A stretch of 64,000 bases of DNA from Litomosoides sigmodontis (GCA_963070105.1 OY718807.1:3030501-3094500), one strand, 5' to 3'. Positions 1-13,474 are shown, numbered from the stretch's first letter. Notes: generated by a model from the letters alone, not told the origin. Made by a program: numbers and translations.

Positions 1-2949
1 TATACCATTCTATATCAACAAATTTTATTAACTTATTTATTAATTTATTTACTTATTTACCGTAGATAATAAATTCAGTCAGTGTAACTGTTCAATTACC
101 ATGAAAAAAATAGTGAGCTTGTCGGATGAGTTCTTTGATTGCAAGCCAGACAATCCATGCACCGATGATTAGATGCAATACTTCATCAATCAACAACATC
201 TAGCACACATACACGTACGCTTGCCCACACACGCACACATGCATATATACAACGAACGTAATTTAAATTAATTTAAACAAAAATTGACAACACCGCACAA
301 AGTGATCACTTTTTAGACGTTATGCTTTTGCAAGTGCCGACGATAAAACAAAAAAAGCATGGCAATAACAATTTTATCCATTTTAATTATTTTACACTTT
401 ATGTGACGGAAAAAATAGGACTATTCTAGGGCCTTAAGAAACCAAATAAATAAGCCTTTTTCAAAATTACACTATGAAAAATTAATGCTTAAATATGATT
501 TTTTACTTGTATTAGCTTTAAGCTCGCTGTAGCAAATTTCTTTTTCTACTTCTCCTTCATATTACATAACTACTCATCCTTGCACAAATAAAACTAAAAC
601 TTTTTTTATTGAAAAAAAAATCTATAAAAATAAAATCGTAAAATTTTGCTAAAGCCAAAAAAAATATGAGGAAAAACAATAATTAATGAAAGAATTACAA
701 AAATTTAATAATTTTGCAATTGAAATAAAAGCTCGCAAAACTTTAAATATTCTTTAAGAATAAGTGTATAAATTGCAAAAAAAAATTCTACCTTTACTGC
801 ATTGTCAATACCATCACAATTTAATTGTAAACTCAATTAAAAAATTTAAATTCATCACAATAATATTTGCTCATAACTTCTGCTTTTGAATTGTAATAAT
901 CAAATTATATAAAATTAAATGTCCTTTTATAATTTTTAATTAAAAAAAAACGCTACGTTATGACTGAAAATAAAAATACTAATTTTCTATTAGAGAAATG
1001 CACTGTTCAAGAGTAAAACCTGTTGAGCTAAAATGTGCGTTTAATTTGACGTGGACGTCATATGTAATGAGTTTTGTACAATACACACGTCGTATGCATT
1101 CCGTCCGATTAAACGTGCACGCTATACGAAAGAAGTTTCATTCAACGTGTACGTCGTACACATCATTGAACATATCAAATTGCTACAACGAATACATGTG
1201 AAAATGAACGAAATCCATTTTGGAAGTGAAAAAAATGAAATAAAAAAAAAAAAGAAATGAATTTACAACGCCGCAAAGTGTCGTTATTTGTGCATTTCAA
1301 TACACTTACTATTTGAATTAGGTTAAGTGAAATGACAGAATTCGTATTTAGAAACAAAGAGGAATATTCAAGTAAATGTTCAAAAGTTAATAAAAGGAAA
1401 CAAGAAATTTATTTTTTAAAACAGTAAGCTCAATTTCATTGCAATAATTTTTCACAGATTTCTTTTGAAAAAAAAAGCTAAAATTTATTAAAACTAATTT
1501 GTAACAATTGAAAACAATTAACTGTTTTAAAACTAACATATCGTCCTTTTTTTCAAAAAAAAGAATCTTTTTTTTTTGCTATTCAAATATTAGTCAATTA
1601 ACATTAACGAATTGAATTGAAGAATTCATTAAAGCATAATTTAACGAACTAATGGAATGGTTGAGTGGAAGAAGGGATTAAAAGTCATTTCGATCATTCG
1701 CAATCAATTTTGCCTACATTTCTAATATTCAAAAAAGAAATCGAAAAGCTGCGAACTACTTTAAGTGTTTTTTTCAAAATTGAAAAAAGTTAAAAATTTG
1801 CCAAAAATTAATTCAAAATGAATGTAAGACATTAAAAATTTTCCTGCATCATTTCACGCACAATTTCATTTAACAACAAATGAGATTATTTTGTAATTGA
1901 TTTTGCTGCATGCTGCATAAAATATTTTGTAATAAATTTCACTGCATACTGTATGAAACGTTTTGTAATTAGTCCCACCACATACTGTATAAAGTGTTTT
2001 TACTGTAGCACTGTTTTCGTTGCAAAGAAGAGGGAAAGTAAAAAGGAAGCGACAAATTTTAAAATTATGAAAATAAAAGAATCTAAAATTATTTTTCATC
2101 CACTGAACTAAAGAATTCTTTTGTAACCTAAAAAATTTTTTTTCTTACAAAAAAACGACAAACTAAAATTGTTGAGAGGAAAAGAAGTGGGTTTGGGTGC
2201 TGCTTATTTGAACAGCACCAACCAACCGTTTAACTATCAAAGTTCCCTTCCTCGTCTTTTCCCTCATTCCTACCTCTCTGGTAGCATTAGTATATGCAAT
2301 AATTTAAACTGCTAAATTGTTAAATTAAAACAGGTTTGAAGTTTAATCAATTCAATTTTTTTATTAAAGTTGATAAAAAAGCAGCAACAAAATATTCGAA
2401 AAGAAAAGCTAAAAATTAACGAATTTAGTAAAAATAAATCGAACGAATATGACGCAATAAAACTACATTTTCAATGGAACGAGCGACAGTTAGATGAAAC
2501 CGATTAATTTAAATTTTATATAAAGCATAAAAAGGCTTTTTAAATTGACGTAAAAGTAGGCATTTCACCATCTCGCTATTGCCATTGTAAAAAATTTTAG
2601 TGTTTCCAACCAATTTTCTGGGCAAAAAAAGAGAAAAATTGAAATTTTGAAAGAAAAAAACTCAGCAATTTTTTTATTAGACAACAATTATAATGAATGG
2701 TTGGATGATATTTTTTATAAAATTCGATAATTATTCATAGCTATTGGTTGCTTAATTACACTGGTGGGAGGTATCTGAAGCCTTAACAAAATTTAATATT
2801 TGATGTGAAAGCTGGAAAATTTTTGGACTAAATTTTTTATGCTAAATACGTTCTCAAAAAAGAAAAGAAAATAAAAAAAGTTCTTATTGATGATCGATAT
2901 ATTTTGTAATTAACAAGATAGAAAAAAAATGGAAAATGAAGAAACTCAC
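1..2949. other. AT-rich non-coding stretch (probable intron of the left-edge gene)
   Basis: No exon could be supported here. The stretch is AT-rich with homopolymer runs and lies downstream, in the minus-strand sense, of the last visible exon of the left-edge gene, so it is probably its intron. A minus-strand open stretch at about 85-200 ends at a possible donor but does not resemble the CRAL-TRIO continuation expected there. An ACGT-rich cluster at 1047-1154 is described in the findings. Confidence 0.5.
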
Positions 2950-5900
2950 CGGTGATGAAGGCAAATCTCGATGCTAAGATATCCGACATTTCCTTAATTT
3001 TAATCCGTTTATTGCCAACATCCATACAACCATCTGCAAAATGCATGGATTTTTAAGCTTTATGGAGTGAAAATTTTTACCATTTCAATCGAAAACTTAC
3101 CCTTCAATTATAAATTTCTTCATACTAATGCGTGAAATGATTTTCAAATTCGATTAATTTCATTTTTCTCAAAATATGGTTATCCCATAAATGGCAGAAT
3201 GCTTTATGATATTGGCGTATGAGCTGCTTCATGCATGCATTGATCAAATGTTTTATTTTACTATTCCTAATTATTTTATATTTTGATTCTATTTTAATTA
3301 ATTTGTACTCCGACATACATAGATCTATGTATAACAACAGATGATGGAATATTATTGCAAAAGTTTTGCTAACAATAGGATGGATAGATAATTTCCATCA
3401 TCGACGTTGCTACACTATTGTTACAACTATCATCCGTCATCACCAAAATCGTTATCAAAATTATCATAATTGATAAGGCACGCGATTAATTGATCATATT
3501 AAAAACATCATGCAATATATGATATCATAATATATCACGGTAAATGTATTAACCGTTATTATCACTATCATTATTACTATCATCATCATCATCATCATCA
3601 TCATCACTAGTATTATCATTATCATAATCATAAAGATCAACAAAAAAAAATTTGCTAAATTACAGTGAAAAAGGAGTCCGCTATCATTATCAACATTATT
3701 ATTACTATCATTATTATAGTTATCATTGCCAGAAGTGAAAATGTATTTTAATGAAAGTTTCAAAGTTGCCGTAACGAAGAAATGATTTTGACTGGAAATC
3801 AGAATTGTCAAAATGATCAAATACTGTTTGTTTGAGAAGTAAATGATAAAACGATCTGTAAACTTTGCTTAAGTAAATTTCAACGAATTGTTGCATTTAC
3901 ATTTGCAAGTGACCAATGATCAATTAGCTAGCAGTAGTAGTATACATTAACAATAGTCAAAAAGATCACTCAATTAAATCCCCAACTATTACAGTACAGC
4001 TATTTCAGTAATGAATCTTTGCTTACCCCAATTATCATCGGTATCACTGCTCACTTCACTCATATCTCGATGAATAATCCATCCGGTACCGTACTGATTA
4101 TGCTGTGAGCGTTCCAAAACAGATTGATAACCGGATTCGTCTAAAAATTCTGCTGATTTCAATGCTTCTTTCAGTGCACGTAAATCAAAATCCATATCGT
4201 AATGAAATTTTGGTGCTTCTATGGAAGTTGTACTATCTGATTTCGTTAGCTTCCTGAAATTGCAAAAAAAAAATGGGAAGAAATATGCAATTAAATTAAT
4301 CTGTGCTATTTTTACTATACGTGAAAAAAAATGAAATAATTGTTTAAACTAAAATTTTGCACTGAAATAAATTAGATGAAATGGTTTCTGCTAATGCTAA
4401 TAACACCGTCAGGTGAAGAGCGCTCAATTAATGAAAATCATTTCAAATGCACTCTGAACTTGACGGTCAGAAAGGTGAAATTTGATTGCTCCCATAGTTA
4501 ATTTAAATAAGCATAAATAGTAGCAAAACTTTTGCACTAAATTTTTGCCTGTTTCATTCAATTCATCCATCCTTTTTCTTCATATTACATCTTTTATGAA
4601 AAATTTTTAAATCGTCAATATTTCAGTTGAATTTGTAATTATCAAAATTTCGCTATTACAATAATAACTTGAATTATAGCGTAAAATATTTGCTTTTCTA
4701 CGCTTTAATTAACTAATTGTAAAATTCTCATTCTTTTTCAGTGATAATTATACTGGTAATTATCGCAGCAAAGTAATTTCATTCGGACAATTTCATATGA
4801 ATTTCAAACTGGAAATTTGTGACGAACCGAAATGTGAAATTAATGAAACTAATACAATAATACATCTAAATGATATCTCAACTACACCCCTATCACTATA
4901 TCATCACTTTATCACAGAAATTTAATTTTCTAAAATCATTTTCGAAAGAGTATAGCAATGTCAAAATAAGCAATCATTCGTTCCAGATCAAGCAGATTGG
5001 CCTAAAATAGCGTTCAAAGGATTGTAGATGGAAAAGATCAATGAACTGTTGCTAATTACTCAGTGGAAGTTATGGGAGCCGAGAAATATCGACTAATTGA
5101 TTGGCGCTTGATCAATAATAAAGTAATTTTTTAATTTATAAAAATATCTTTCAATTTAATTGAGGAAAAAAAACATTCAAACAATGACAGTGATACTTTT
5201 TAATAGCTTAAGAGAAAAAAAGGAAACCAAATGATTGAGTGAAATAAAAAGAGCAAAGAAAAAGAGGAAAAAAAAAGAAACGTGAACATACTCATAGGCC
5301 GGTGTGTTTGATAATTTACGCCGTTGAGCGATTGCTGGAGCACAAGCTGATGAGGTGGATGCTGTTAAGCTACCGTAACATGATGACTGACCTCTGGACG
5401 ATGATTCCCACAACGATCGTGGTGGTTCGGATAGGCGCAACGTGGTTCCACCTATTGACACTTCAAAAGAGAAAACTAAACTTCAATTAAGTATTAGGAA
5501 AAATATGTTACGAAATAAAAATAATTTACAAAATTTTTTTCTTTCGTGAAAAAAAAAACCTCAAAAATAATATTAAATTTTAAAAACAAATTCTTCAAAT
5601 TGTTCATTCTTGCAATAATTAGTCAAAACTGTTAAAACGTTCCGCAATCTTTAAATCGTGACTTTCTTTTTCTCTATCAAAATTATTGCAGATAAATAAA
5701 GCATTTCCTATGAATGAATAATTTAGAAATTAATTTAGTACTGTTTGATATTTTCTCCAACTATGTGATTCGTTTACTGTCTTCTCGTTTTCATAACAAT
5801 TTTAATTAATAAAAGAAACTTATCCGTAATGTACAAAGGAAAGTAATTTAATTTTTTTAAAATTTGCAAAAAATTCAGAAATAATTGAAATAAAAATTAG

Positions 5901-6404
5901 ACAATGAATGAATGGTTGGATGGATTAAATCAAACAAATTTCCTACAATAGTTTTTTTTTTCATTATTTTTCTTTTAAAGTTATGTGACAGATTAAAATT
6001 AGTACAGAGTAATTTATTACCGTATTAAGAATTCCATTTTTTTTAAAGCTAACTATAAAAGTAACCATTATGAAATTTAATGTCAACAAATTCTAAAATG
6101 ATGTTGACATTTCAGGTTATTCAATGCTGCCATTACCATTAAATTAACTCATTTTAACAATTTATAATTCACAATTTCACCAAAGAAATGAGAGAAGAAA
6201 TTAAAAGCTAACAAATAATGCTGAATAATTGCAATGGAGAGTGTTGAAATTTTAAGAACTAGCTTAATTATTAGCAAATTAATGAGCAACCTGCATTATC
6301 CGATCCAACATTTTCCATCAAAAATGTCTCAAAGAATGGATTCGAATACCAATTTGAATTTGAGTTCGCAATTTTGAAATGTGTTATTTTTATACGGCGG
6401 TAAG
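2950..6404 (-). CDS. Partial gene, four exons; possible Dbl/MCF2-type CRAL-TRIO RhoGEF
   Basis: Four minus-strand exons join with consistent phases: 6404-6291, 5460-5292, 4253-4027 and 3033-2950. The donors include GTATGT, GTAAGC and GTGAGT, and the acceptors ATTTCAG and TTTGCAG. The encoded stretch is Ser-rich (RSLWESSSRGQSSCYGSL), then has a probable helix (FDLRALKEALKSAEFLDES) and an acidic patch (SEVSSDTDDNWDG). The last exon reads KIKEMSDILASRFAFITG and ends at a good donor. That ending resembles the first strand of CRAL-TRIO domains in Dbl/MCF2, Trio and SESTD1 proteins, in which a Gly/Arg-rich continuation follows; that part lies beyond the window. In known relatives the domain binds lipid and precedes spectrin, DH and PH domains that activate Rho GTPases. 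The coding call is supported by phase and composition. The family call is an inference from about 20 residues. The first acceptor (6405) is uncertain. Confidence 0.55.
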
Positions 6405-7401
6405 CTAGTAGGCTAATACTCCACTTTTGTCGGTGGTGCAGATAATTAAAGTTCAATAAAATAAATAGCTCATTGGTTGGTGCAGTTTGCTCAATCCTTC
6501 TTTCTCATAAATTGAATGCTTCGTTTTTTTTTTGCTTCCAAACACTTCTCTGCCTTAAATGGAAAATCAAATTTAATTTCTTTTTTCTTGAAAAAAATTG
6601 CTATACGCCATTAAGTTAAACTTTTTTTTCTGCTAACTTTTCGTTACAAATAGTAAAAGTTCAAGCGTACTATTAATAAGACTTGACAATTAATTACCTA
6701 TCAGTTTTACCAGTTGCAGTTCTCAAATTTTCATTCACTATCATTAGAATTAGAAGTTACTGCCAACTTTTTCTGTAAGTCTATAAAATTGCAGTAATTT
6801 AGTAGTGTTAATGTAAGAGGTACAAAATGAATTTGCTCTTCCTCTGTTCCATTGACAAGCTGAAATTATAATCAAATCAAAAACGGAAATAGAAAAATTG
6901 AATTGACAAGAGTGGGCGCTAAACTTCGCTAAATTGACCTATAAGTGTACGACAACACATCGGTCATCCTACTTCAACCACGTAAACCACTAAAATAAGT
7001 GAAGCGATCGATAGGCGAAGATGTCAAATGCGATTTATTGTTTTATGTTCGAATTTAATTTCAGGAAAAATTCAATAAGTAGTATATTCAACCAATTTCA
7101 AAACGCCAAATATTTTCAATAAATTACATTTCAATAAATTTTAACACGCAAAAGGGCAGACATTCTTTTTCGTAGAAAAAAGTACCCCAAAAACAAACGA
7201 TTAATAATAATTGATAATAATAATTAATAATAATAATGATAATAACACTGATAGTAATAAAAGGCACAAATGAAAGTTGCAAAGACGGAGCGAAAATTCT
7301 CGCAAAGAATAAAATTCACAAATATTTCATTCCATTGAAATTGAGAAAGAAAAATTATTGGCCAATTGTTATTTTCATTTGCAGCACCTCAAAAATAACA
7401 C

Positions 7402-7629
7402 GTCTCTTCTGGGCTCCTTCTTCTAAGGTATCCCATAGTGACCAAATGTGATTGATGTAATTTGCCGGCCATTACCAATTCTGCCATATGGCTTTTTCAG
7501 CATTCATCCCTTACCGACTAAATCTATCTATTTACTACTAGCACTAGCACTACTACTACTACTACTATTACCACCATCACCATTGCTTCCATCCTGCCTT
7601 GTTCCCTCACCACCCAGTAAAATCTGCAT
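7402..7629 (-). CDS. Candidate 5' exons of the left-edge gene (uncertain)
   Basis: This block is richer in GC than its surroundings. On the minus strand, 7629-7536 reads MQILLGGEGTRQDG followed by a Gly/Ser-rich tail and ends one base into a codon at a GTAAAT donor. That phase fits the exon starting at 6404, so it could be the first coding exon of the same gene. A second open stretch, 7487-7402, reads MAELVMAGKLHQSHLVTMGY and cannot be placed in frame with the first. The Ser run coincides with a short AGT/ACT repeat, which weakens the coding case. Both may instead be promoter or untranslated sequence. Confidence 0.22.
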
Positions 7630-8298
7630 TGCATAATCCGGAATTCAATTTAGCTCATTTCCGTAATCGTCGGACACAAACGGTAAGACACAAATTTCCT
7701 AACTCGTTCGTATAGTAAAAATAATAAATGCAAATTTTCATTTCACATTAACAGTGAGAAGAATTAAAACAGCTTCTAAAGCACATGTATCAGTGTAGTT
7801 GAACAAAAATTAGAAAACGAAAAGTAAAATTGAAAATGGAAGTGAATGAAATTGAAGGTTGAAATTACCGTCAAAAAAATTGTTATGTGCTGTGCCATTT
7901 TCAAAATTTGAATAAGAATTGGATGAAATCAATGAGAATGTTTCCTGAATATCAGCAACAAAATAAATATAACCAGTGAAATGAGTTTTCAAAAAAAAAA
8001 AATGAAAGGTCATTGTCATTGCATCATTTTTTTTTTGAAAAAAAATTACCGTACTTTTTTCCACGTTATTGTAATTGAGTAGCACATTTACAAATAAACA
8101 AATTACAAAACGAATCAATAATGCATCGTAGTTTACCATTCAAATTTCTATGGAAGAAATTTTTATCATTTCAAATTTTCTATTACTATTGAAATTTCTA
8201 TAAAAGAAATAAATTAAATTAATAAATGTTTCAAATAAGAGAAATGATATAAATCTTAGAGGTCGTTATTTTTCAATTCATTTTTTTTCCTTTTCGTC

Positions 8299-8474
8299 TT
8301 AGAGGAGAAACATTGCTATCTATTAGGAGGGGAGATGAATGCTACGGGCACCTCTGCAAGTGGCTATTGCTAGTAAGTAATAGCTGTTCGAGATCGATCC
8401 AAGCTAGAAATCAGTCTAGCTTTTCCTCCTCTTGTACCAATAGATTGGCCATCTATAGACTTCGGCTCCTCTAG
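8299..8474. other. Candidate structured RNA or fold-back element
   Basis: A GC-richer 175-bp block in AT-rich DNA has several nested complementary segments. TAGAGGAG at 8300-8307 pairs with CTCCTCTA at 8466-8473. Inside it lie three hairpins in series: GCTATT/AATAGC (8363-8368 with 8379-8384), AAGCTAG/CTAGCTT (8401-8407 with 8416-8422) and ATAGAT/ATCTAT (8440-8445 with 8451-8456). I recognise no known RNA family. The minus strand also has an open stretch containing EEPKSIDGQSIGTRGGK, so an unplaced 5' exon is the main alternative. Confidence 0.3.
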
Positions 8475-8503
8475 TAATATACGTAACATTTATCCCCATC
8501 TCT

Positions 8504-8657
8504 CTCTCTCCCTCTCTCCTCTTCATCTTTTTTCTCATTTTCCTCTTCTCCCCTTTAACAGCTCTTTTTTTCTCAAGGGATCGGATATTCATATTTTTTG
8601 TTTACGATTTCATATCCTCCTCTCTCTCCCTCTACCTCTCTCTCTCTCCCTCTATCG
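8504..8657. repeat. CT-rich polypyrimidine tracts
   Basis: Two imperfect CT tracts (about 8504-8535 and 8618-8657) flank a short AT-rich segment. They lie just right of the structured block at 8.3-8.5 kb. No coding signal is seen. Confidence 0.7.
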
Positions 8658-9605
8658 TATATTTAATCGATAAGCACAAAATAACTGTAATTATACGATG
8701 TAACATTCAAATTTCCTAGCTTATCATTCCAACGATAAAATTACCCAACCAATTTCACTTTAACAAAATCAAAAGAAAAAGGAAATAATAGAAAAAAAAT
8801 CCAATTTATTTCATTTTTAATTCTCTTATCTTACAAAATCTCGTCAAAAATCAATAAATGTTAATTATTTTATTGAAAAAAGCGAAAAATTCATAAAATT
8901 AAGTAATTTAAAATATAAAAAAAGCACCATTTTAACAACAAAATTCAATAAATGAAATGATAAATAACAATTGTGAAAATTTCATTCAATCGATGGAATT
9001 GAAGGTATGTGGTAGATAAGTTAGTAAGTGAGGGAGTGAGTGAGTGAAATTAAACTGTTGAGGAGTGAAAATGAACCGATGCCTTATAATTTATTATTAA
9101 ATTGAGGAATGAACTGATGCATTCTCCCTATTCAGCCACGGCCTCAAATTCGATTCACAAGCATTTTCGAAATGGAACGCCGAAAAATGTTGCAATTTCA
9201 TCAAAAATTTTTTTAAAACCATTTCTTTTTAGCTAATTAAATTTAGTGAAAAATTAGCTATTTGCATTCCAATATTTCATGCATTGATAAAAGATGATTA
9301 CTGCATTTGCATAAACATTGTAAATAATTAGAATTGATGAATGGAGGATTTTTAATCGTAGAAATTGAGCAACTAATTAATTAAGTCTTGTACAATGGTT
9401 TTTTTTTCTTTTCATTAGCTTAAAATATTGTCTAAATTTCAACATTTAACGTTCCTCTTTTTTTTTCTGAGAAATATATAATTTAGACTTTTATAGCATT
9501 TTTAGTTAATTATTATCGTATTACTTATTATGTGAATATAGCAGTTACGTGAAATTTTTTCACTAAATTTACTTCCTCTACTGAGGACGAGGGAGGGAGT
9601 GAGGA

Positions 9606-9697
<92 letters not shown>
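9606..9697. repeat. (GT)n microsatellite
   Basis: A GT dinucleotide array of about 92 bp has one CT interruption at 9647-9648. The His/Thr and Cys/Val open frames it produces on the two strands are repeat translations, not genes. Confidence 0.95.
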
Positions 9698-9701
<4 letters not shown>

Positions 9702-9739
9702 AAAGGAACACACTTCCGGTTTGAATAAACACATCGTAG

Positions 9740-10023
9740 ATTATTAATGGAGAAAATGGTAAATGAAAAACCACAAGAAGCCTGGATGGATGGATGGATG
9801 TATTAGGCTTGCTATCCTGGAATGTCAATTCCGAGCATCCAGTTGCAATGGGAAAATCGAAATTCGCTTCTGCTATCTTGACGAGTTGACAGACACACAA
9901 AACGATATTTGCTGCGATTTGTATCCGAGAAATTATCCGCTCAGAAATTCCTCCTCTTCCCCCTCTCCTCCGCCGCCCCCTCATTTCCTTCGAATTTCTC
10001 GTCGAAAAATAAGGCAATTTTAA
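9740..10023 (-). CDS. Stop-poor GC-rich island; weak secreted-protein candidate
   Basis: The block is open on both strands and clearly richer in GC than its flanks. The minus strand is the more suggestive: an ATG near 9985 is followed by a basic segment, a hydrophobic run ([15 protein letters not shown]) and an AEA site before [14 protein letters not shown], which has the form of a signal peptide followed by a mature start. The frame then runs into the neighbouring GT repeat without a convincing donor. The plus strand reads an unrelated Cys-containing frame through the same bases. Chance openness caused by base composition is a serious alternative. Confidence 0.15.
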
Positions 10024-13000
10024 TTTTCACATAAACATAAAACACTTTTTATTGACTGTTCCTCAATCATTTATTAATATTTCATAAAACATTACAAGCG
10101 AAAAAGTGCAGAGATTCAAGGAGGAAATAATGAATCATTTTCAACTAAAAGAAAAAAAACGAAACGAAACCAAAACTAAAACTAATAATTAATTAGTACT
10201 AGAAAATCATGAGTAGGTACTTTGTCAAATGTAAATAATTTTTAAAAGAAAAAGAAAAAAAATGAAATTCAGTTCAAAACAAATTATTGATTTTTCCCGC
10301 TTTTTCTTTCTTAAATATAAAATTGATTATGCAAAAAATGTGAGATATCACGCTGAAATATAATAAATTAAAAATTTTAATTCTTTTACTTGGTGAATGA
10401 ATTTTTTTTTAAAGATAATATTTGAAAAAATAATTTCAAAAATAAAGAAAAAAAATTGTAGTAAAGAAGAAATGAAAGAAGGGAGGGAGAGGAAAAAGAA
10501 AGGGAAGAGAAGAGAATGGAAGAGGAGGGGGAGGAGGAAGGTATTTGATATCGATGAATATGAAGAAAGAAAGTAATCATTTCAGTGTTTGCTTTATTAT
10601 TTTTGGGCCAAAATCATTTATTTACTGCTCTTTAGGACAAGGAAGGCTTAGAGAGACAGGGATAGAGGGAAAAAAGGAGAGAGAGAGAGGGGGGGAGGGA
10701 GAAAGGAGAAGAAAGAAGTGGAAAAAGGGAGCTGATGATGGAGAAAGAAAATGAGAGGGCTGAATCGCCACTTATGTTTGACCATTTCAATTATTGCATA
10801 TAAATTTTTACCCACAAAGGTATCAGTATAGCTAGTGCATTAAATTATTTTTCAATAAATAAGTTAACTTGAAATTACACTCATTTAAGAGTATTTAAAA
10901 AATGGTATAAGAAATTGAGAAATTATAAACTTCAAATTTTAAGTTTAATTGTTGGCGATATATTAAGGCATTTCAAAACAACAGAAGCAGAATTTTCAAA
11001 ATTTATATAATGAAATTAAATGAGCGTGAAAAATCTTTTAAATTAGCCTATTGCACTGCACTTTGATGACAGTAAATGAAGTTTGAAGATTTTCAAATAT
11101 AATATTCGGTTGAGCTAAATTTTTGTTCGTACAATACCGAAGAACTGCTCGGAAATAATGCTTACTGGTGGTGGTAAGACAAACAAGTAAGAATTCATAG
11201 TAATTGAAATTACAATTTAAAAAAAACTTAAAAATTTTTGGATATGAACAAAAATACTTAGAGACATCTGGAAGTTAGTAATTTATCAATTTCATGAAAA
11301 TATATTTATAAAAATGACAAGCATGAAATAAAATTAGTAAAAACGTTAGGAAAAAGCAGTAATTTCAAAGGAAAAAATTAATACTTAATAGGTAAACTCT
11401 GTAAATTAAAAGAATTAAAATTAGCAGAAAATCTTTTGAATTTGTAAAATAGAAAAACATGGGGGAAGAGGGAAATTATTGAAAGGATAAGTAGATTCAT
11501 TCATTCATTCCATCCCACTCCGTTCATGCATATTCAATGGATGAATCAATATTTCAACGAAACAAGCAAAAAAATTTGAATAACTTGTAGTGTACACACA
11601 TCCACACAGACATACATAAACAGAGGGACGGCAAGAAGTGATATAAACGTCTTTAAAATCGGTGATTTTCACAGAGAGAAAGAGAGAGAGAGAGATAAAG
11701 AGTTTGAAATAAAATTTAAAAAAAGCAGTAGTGGTAGTAAAGTTGGATGCATTTTTGTATTCAAGTGTTTTTTTTACAGAAATGTAAGATTAATTATAGT
11801 AATAATTTCAAAAAAAGCAATGATTTAATTTCAATCAATTCTAAAATTTTTTTTGCATTTTAAAAATGGAGGAAAAAACACATTAATGAGAAACAAATCA
11901 TCATTGTTTATCCAGTTCTTTTAAAATTTAATTTCATACATTTTAATTTCAATCAGTTTAGAGATGATCTCTGTGTGATGAAAATCGTAAATGTGATAAT
12001 TAGATGAAATGCGACAAGCAAATTCAACAATTTTTATTTTCATTATTTTCAAGATAAAATTAGCTATGCAATGTGTACATCCAACAGTGTATGTGTCTCA
12101 AAAAAAAAAGAGCCGAATCATTGAATGGAATGAAGCGATTCGAATATTTGTAGCGGAAAAGTTTGAGTGAATGAAAATTTCAAAGCTGAAATTGACTCGT
12201 CTATTTTGCATTTACTTATTTACACAAAGAAAAAAACAAATGAAATAGTTTTGTTTTCCGTTTCCTTTTTTTTTTTTACAAATAACAAACAATTAAGAGC
12301 CATGGAAAGTAAACAAAAATTACACAAATGAAGGAAAATTTGTCAGTAAATAATGAAAGATCAAATGATTTGATATTTTATTACAGTAAGATGCTCAGCA
12401 TATGTGTGCGTGTCACTTCTTTTCGTTTTTTTCCATGCAAAATTAATTTTTAGTGAAATTTCCTCATCGCACAAGCAAAAAATTTAAATAACATTTTTAT
12501 CATTTAATAAATAAATTAGAAAGAAATAAATGAAAGAGTAATTGATGGCACCATAATTGCTGCATCGGCAAATTTTTAGAATTTTAAGAGTGTCGTTGTC
12601 GTTGTTCGAGAGTAGTAGGAAATTCGAAATGCCACATTTTGTTAACAGCGAGAGTTGGCGCAGGACGACCATGGAGGAAGTTGTAAGCGAAATTCTTTTT
12701 GCATGCCTTCAAATTCCTTGAAATTCAAAGCACAACTTCTCGCTTCACTCCTTTTTTCACTTCACTTCATTCTTCCTTCAAATATGCAACTTTACGTTTT
12801 ATTTTTCACTTATCAAACTGTGTGAGCAAAAAGAGAGGGAATTATTGCTTTTTAAATTACAGTAAACAAAAAAATAAATTTAAAAAAAAATTCCAAAAAA
12901 TGCACAATCATTGAAATATTTTTCGTTTTCTTTTTCTGAAATCATTTCATTCCTAAATTTGACCAATTAAAATGCAATCATCCGCTTAGTACTATCATTT

Positions 13001-13474
13001 TTTTTTCTTCTTCGTCAAATTATTTGAGCAAAATTTGAAGGAAAAATGGAAGCCATCGATGCAATTCAGCCATCAACAAATATTACTTACAGCAAAAGGA
13101 AAAAAAACTTTTTCTTCGTTTTTTTTTTCATAAACAGTAAGACAACAGTAAGGCAAAAGTAATTTCAAAAATGGCAAAAGGCAATTTCAGTTGACTTTGC
13201 ATTCCATACACTTTGCATGGAAAAGTTGGTAAGCGATAGGATATTGTTGTAAACGTAAAATCGAAACAGCACAGGATGTGAAGTGGAAAATTTACATGAA
13301 AGAAAGAGAAGAACAAATGTAAAAACTGTTTGGAATAACAATTATTGGAAATGAAAATTGTAATTTTTTTTAATGATATTTTAATTTGTTATTTCTTCAA
13401 ACGAAGCTGTAATAATTATTCAGGAATCATCATTGGTCAACGAATAATCTATCGATTACTGTCCGATCATTTGT
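10024..13474. other. AT-rich intergenic DNA with polypurine tracts
   Basis: No gene is supported. Polypurine segments rich in GGGAGG and GAGAGA occupy about 10466-10542 and 10651-10752, and a GA run sits near 11674-11697. A GC-richer spot at 12590-12680 has a plus-strand ATG followed closely by a GTAAGC donor, too short to call. Confidence 0.5.

Noticed and set aside
3494..3820. Met/Ile-rich minus-strand frame of about 108 codons
   Set aside because: It is low-complexity ATC/ATT repeat sequence between two exons of the left gene, with no splice support.
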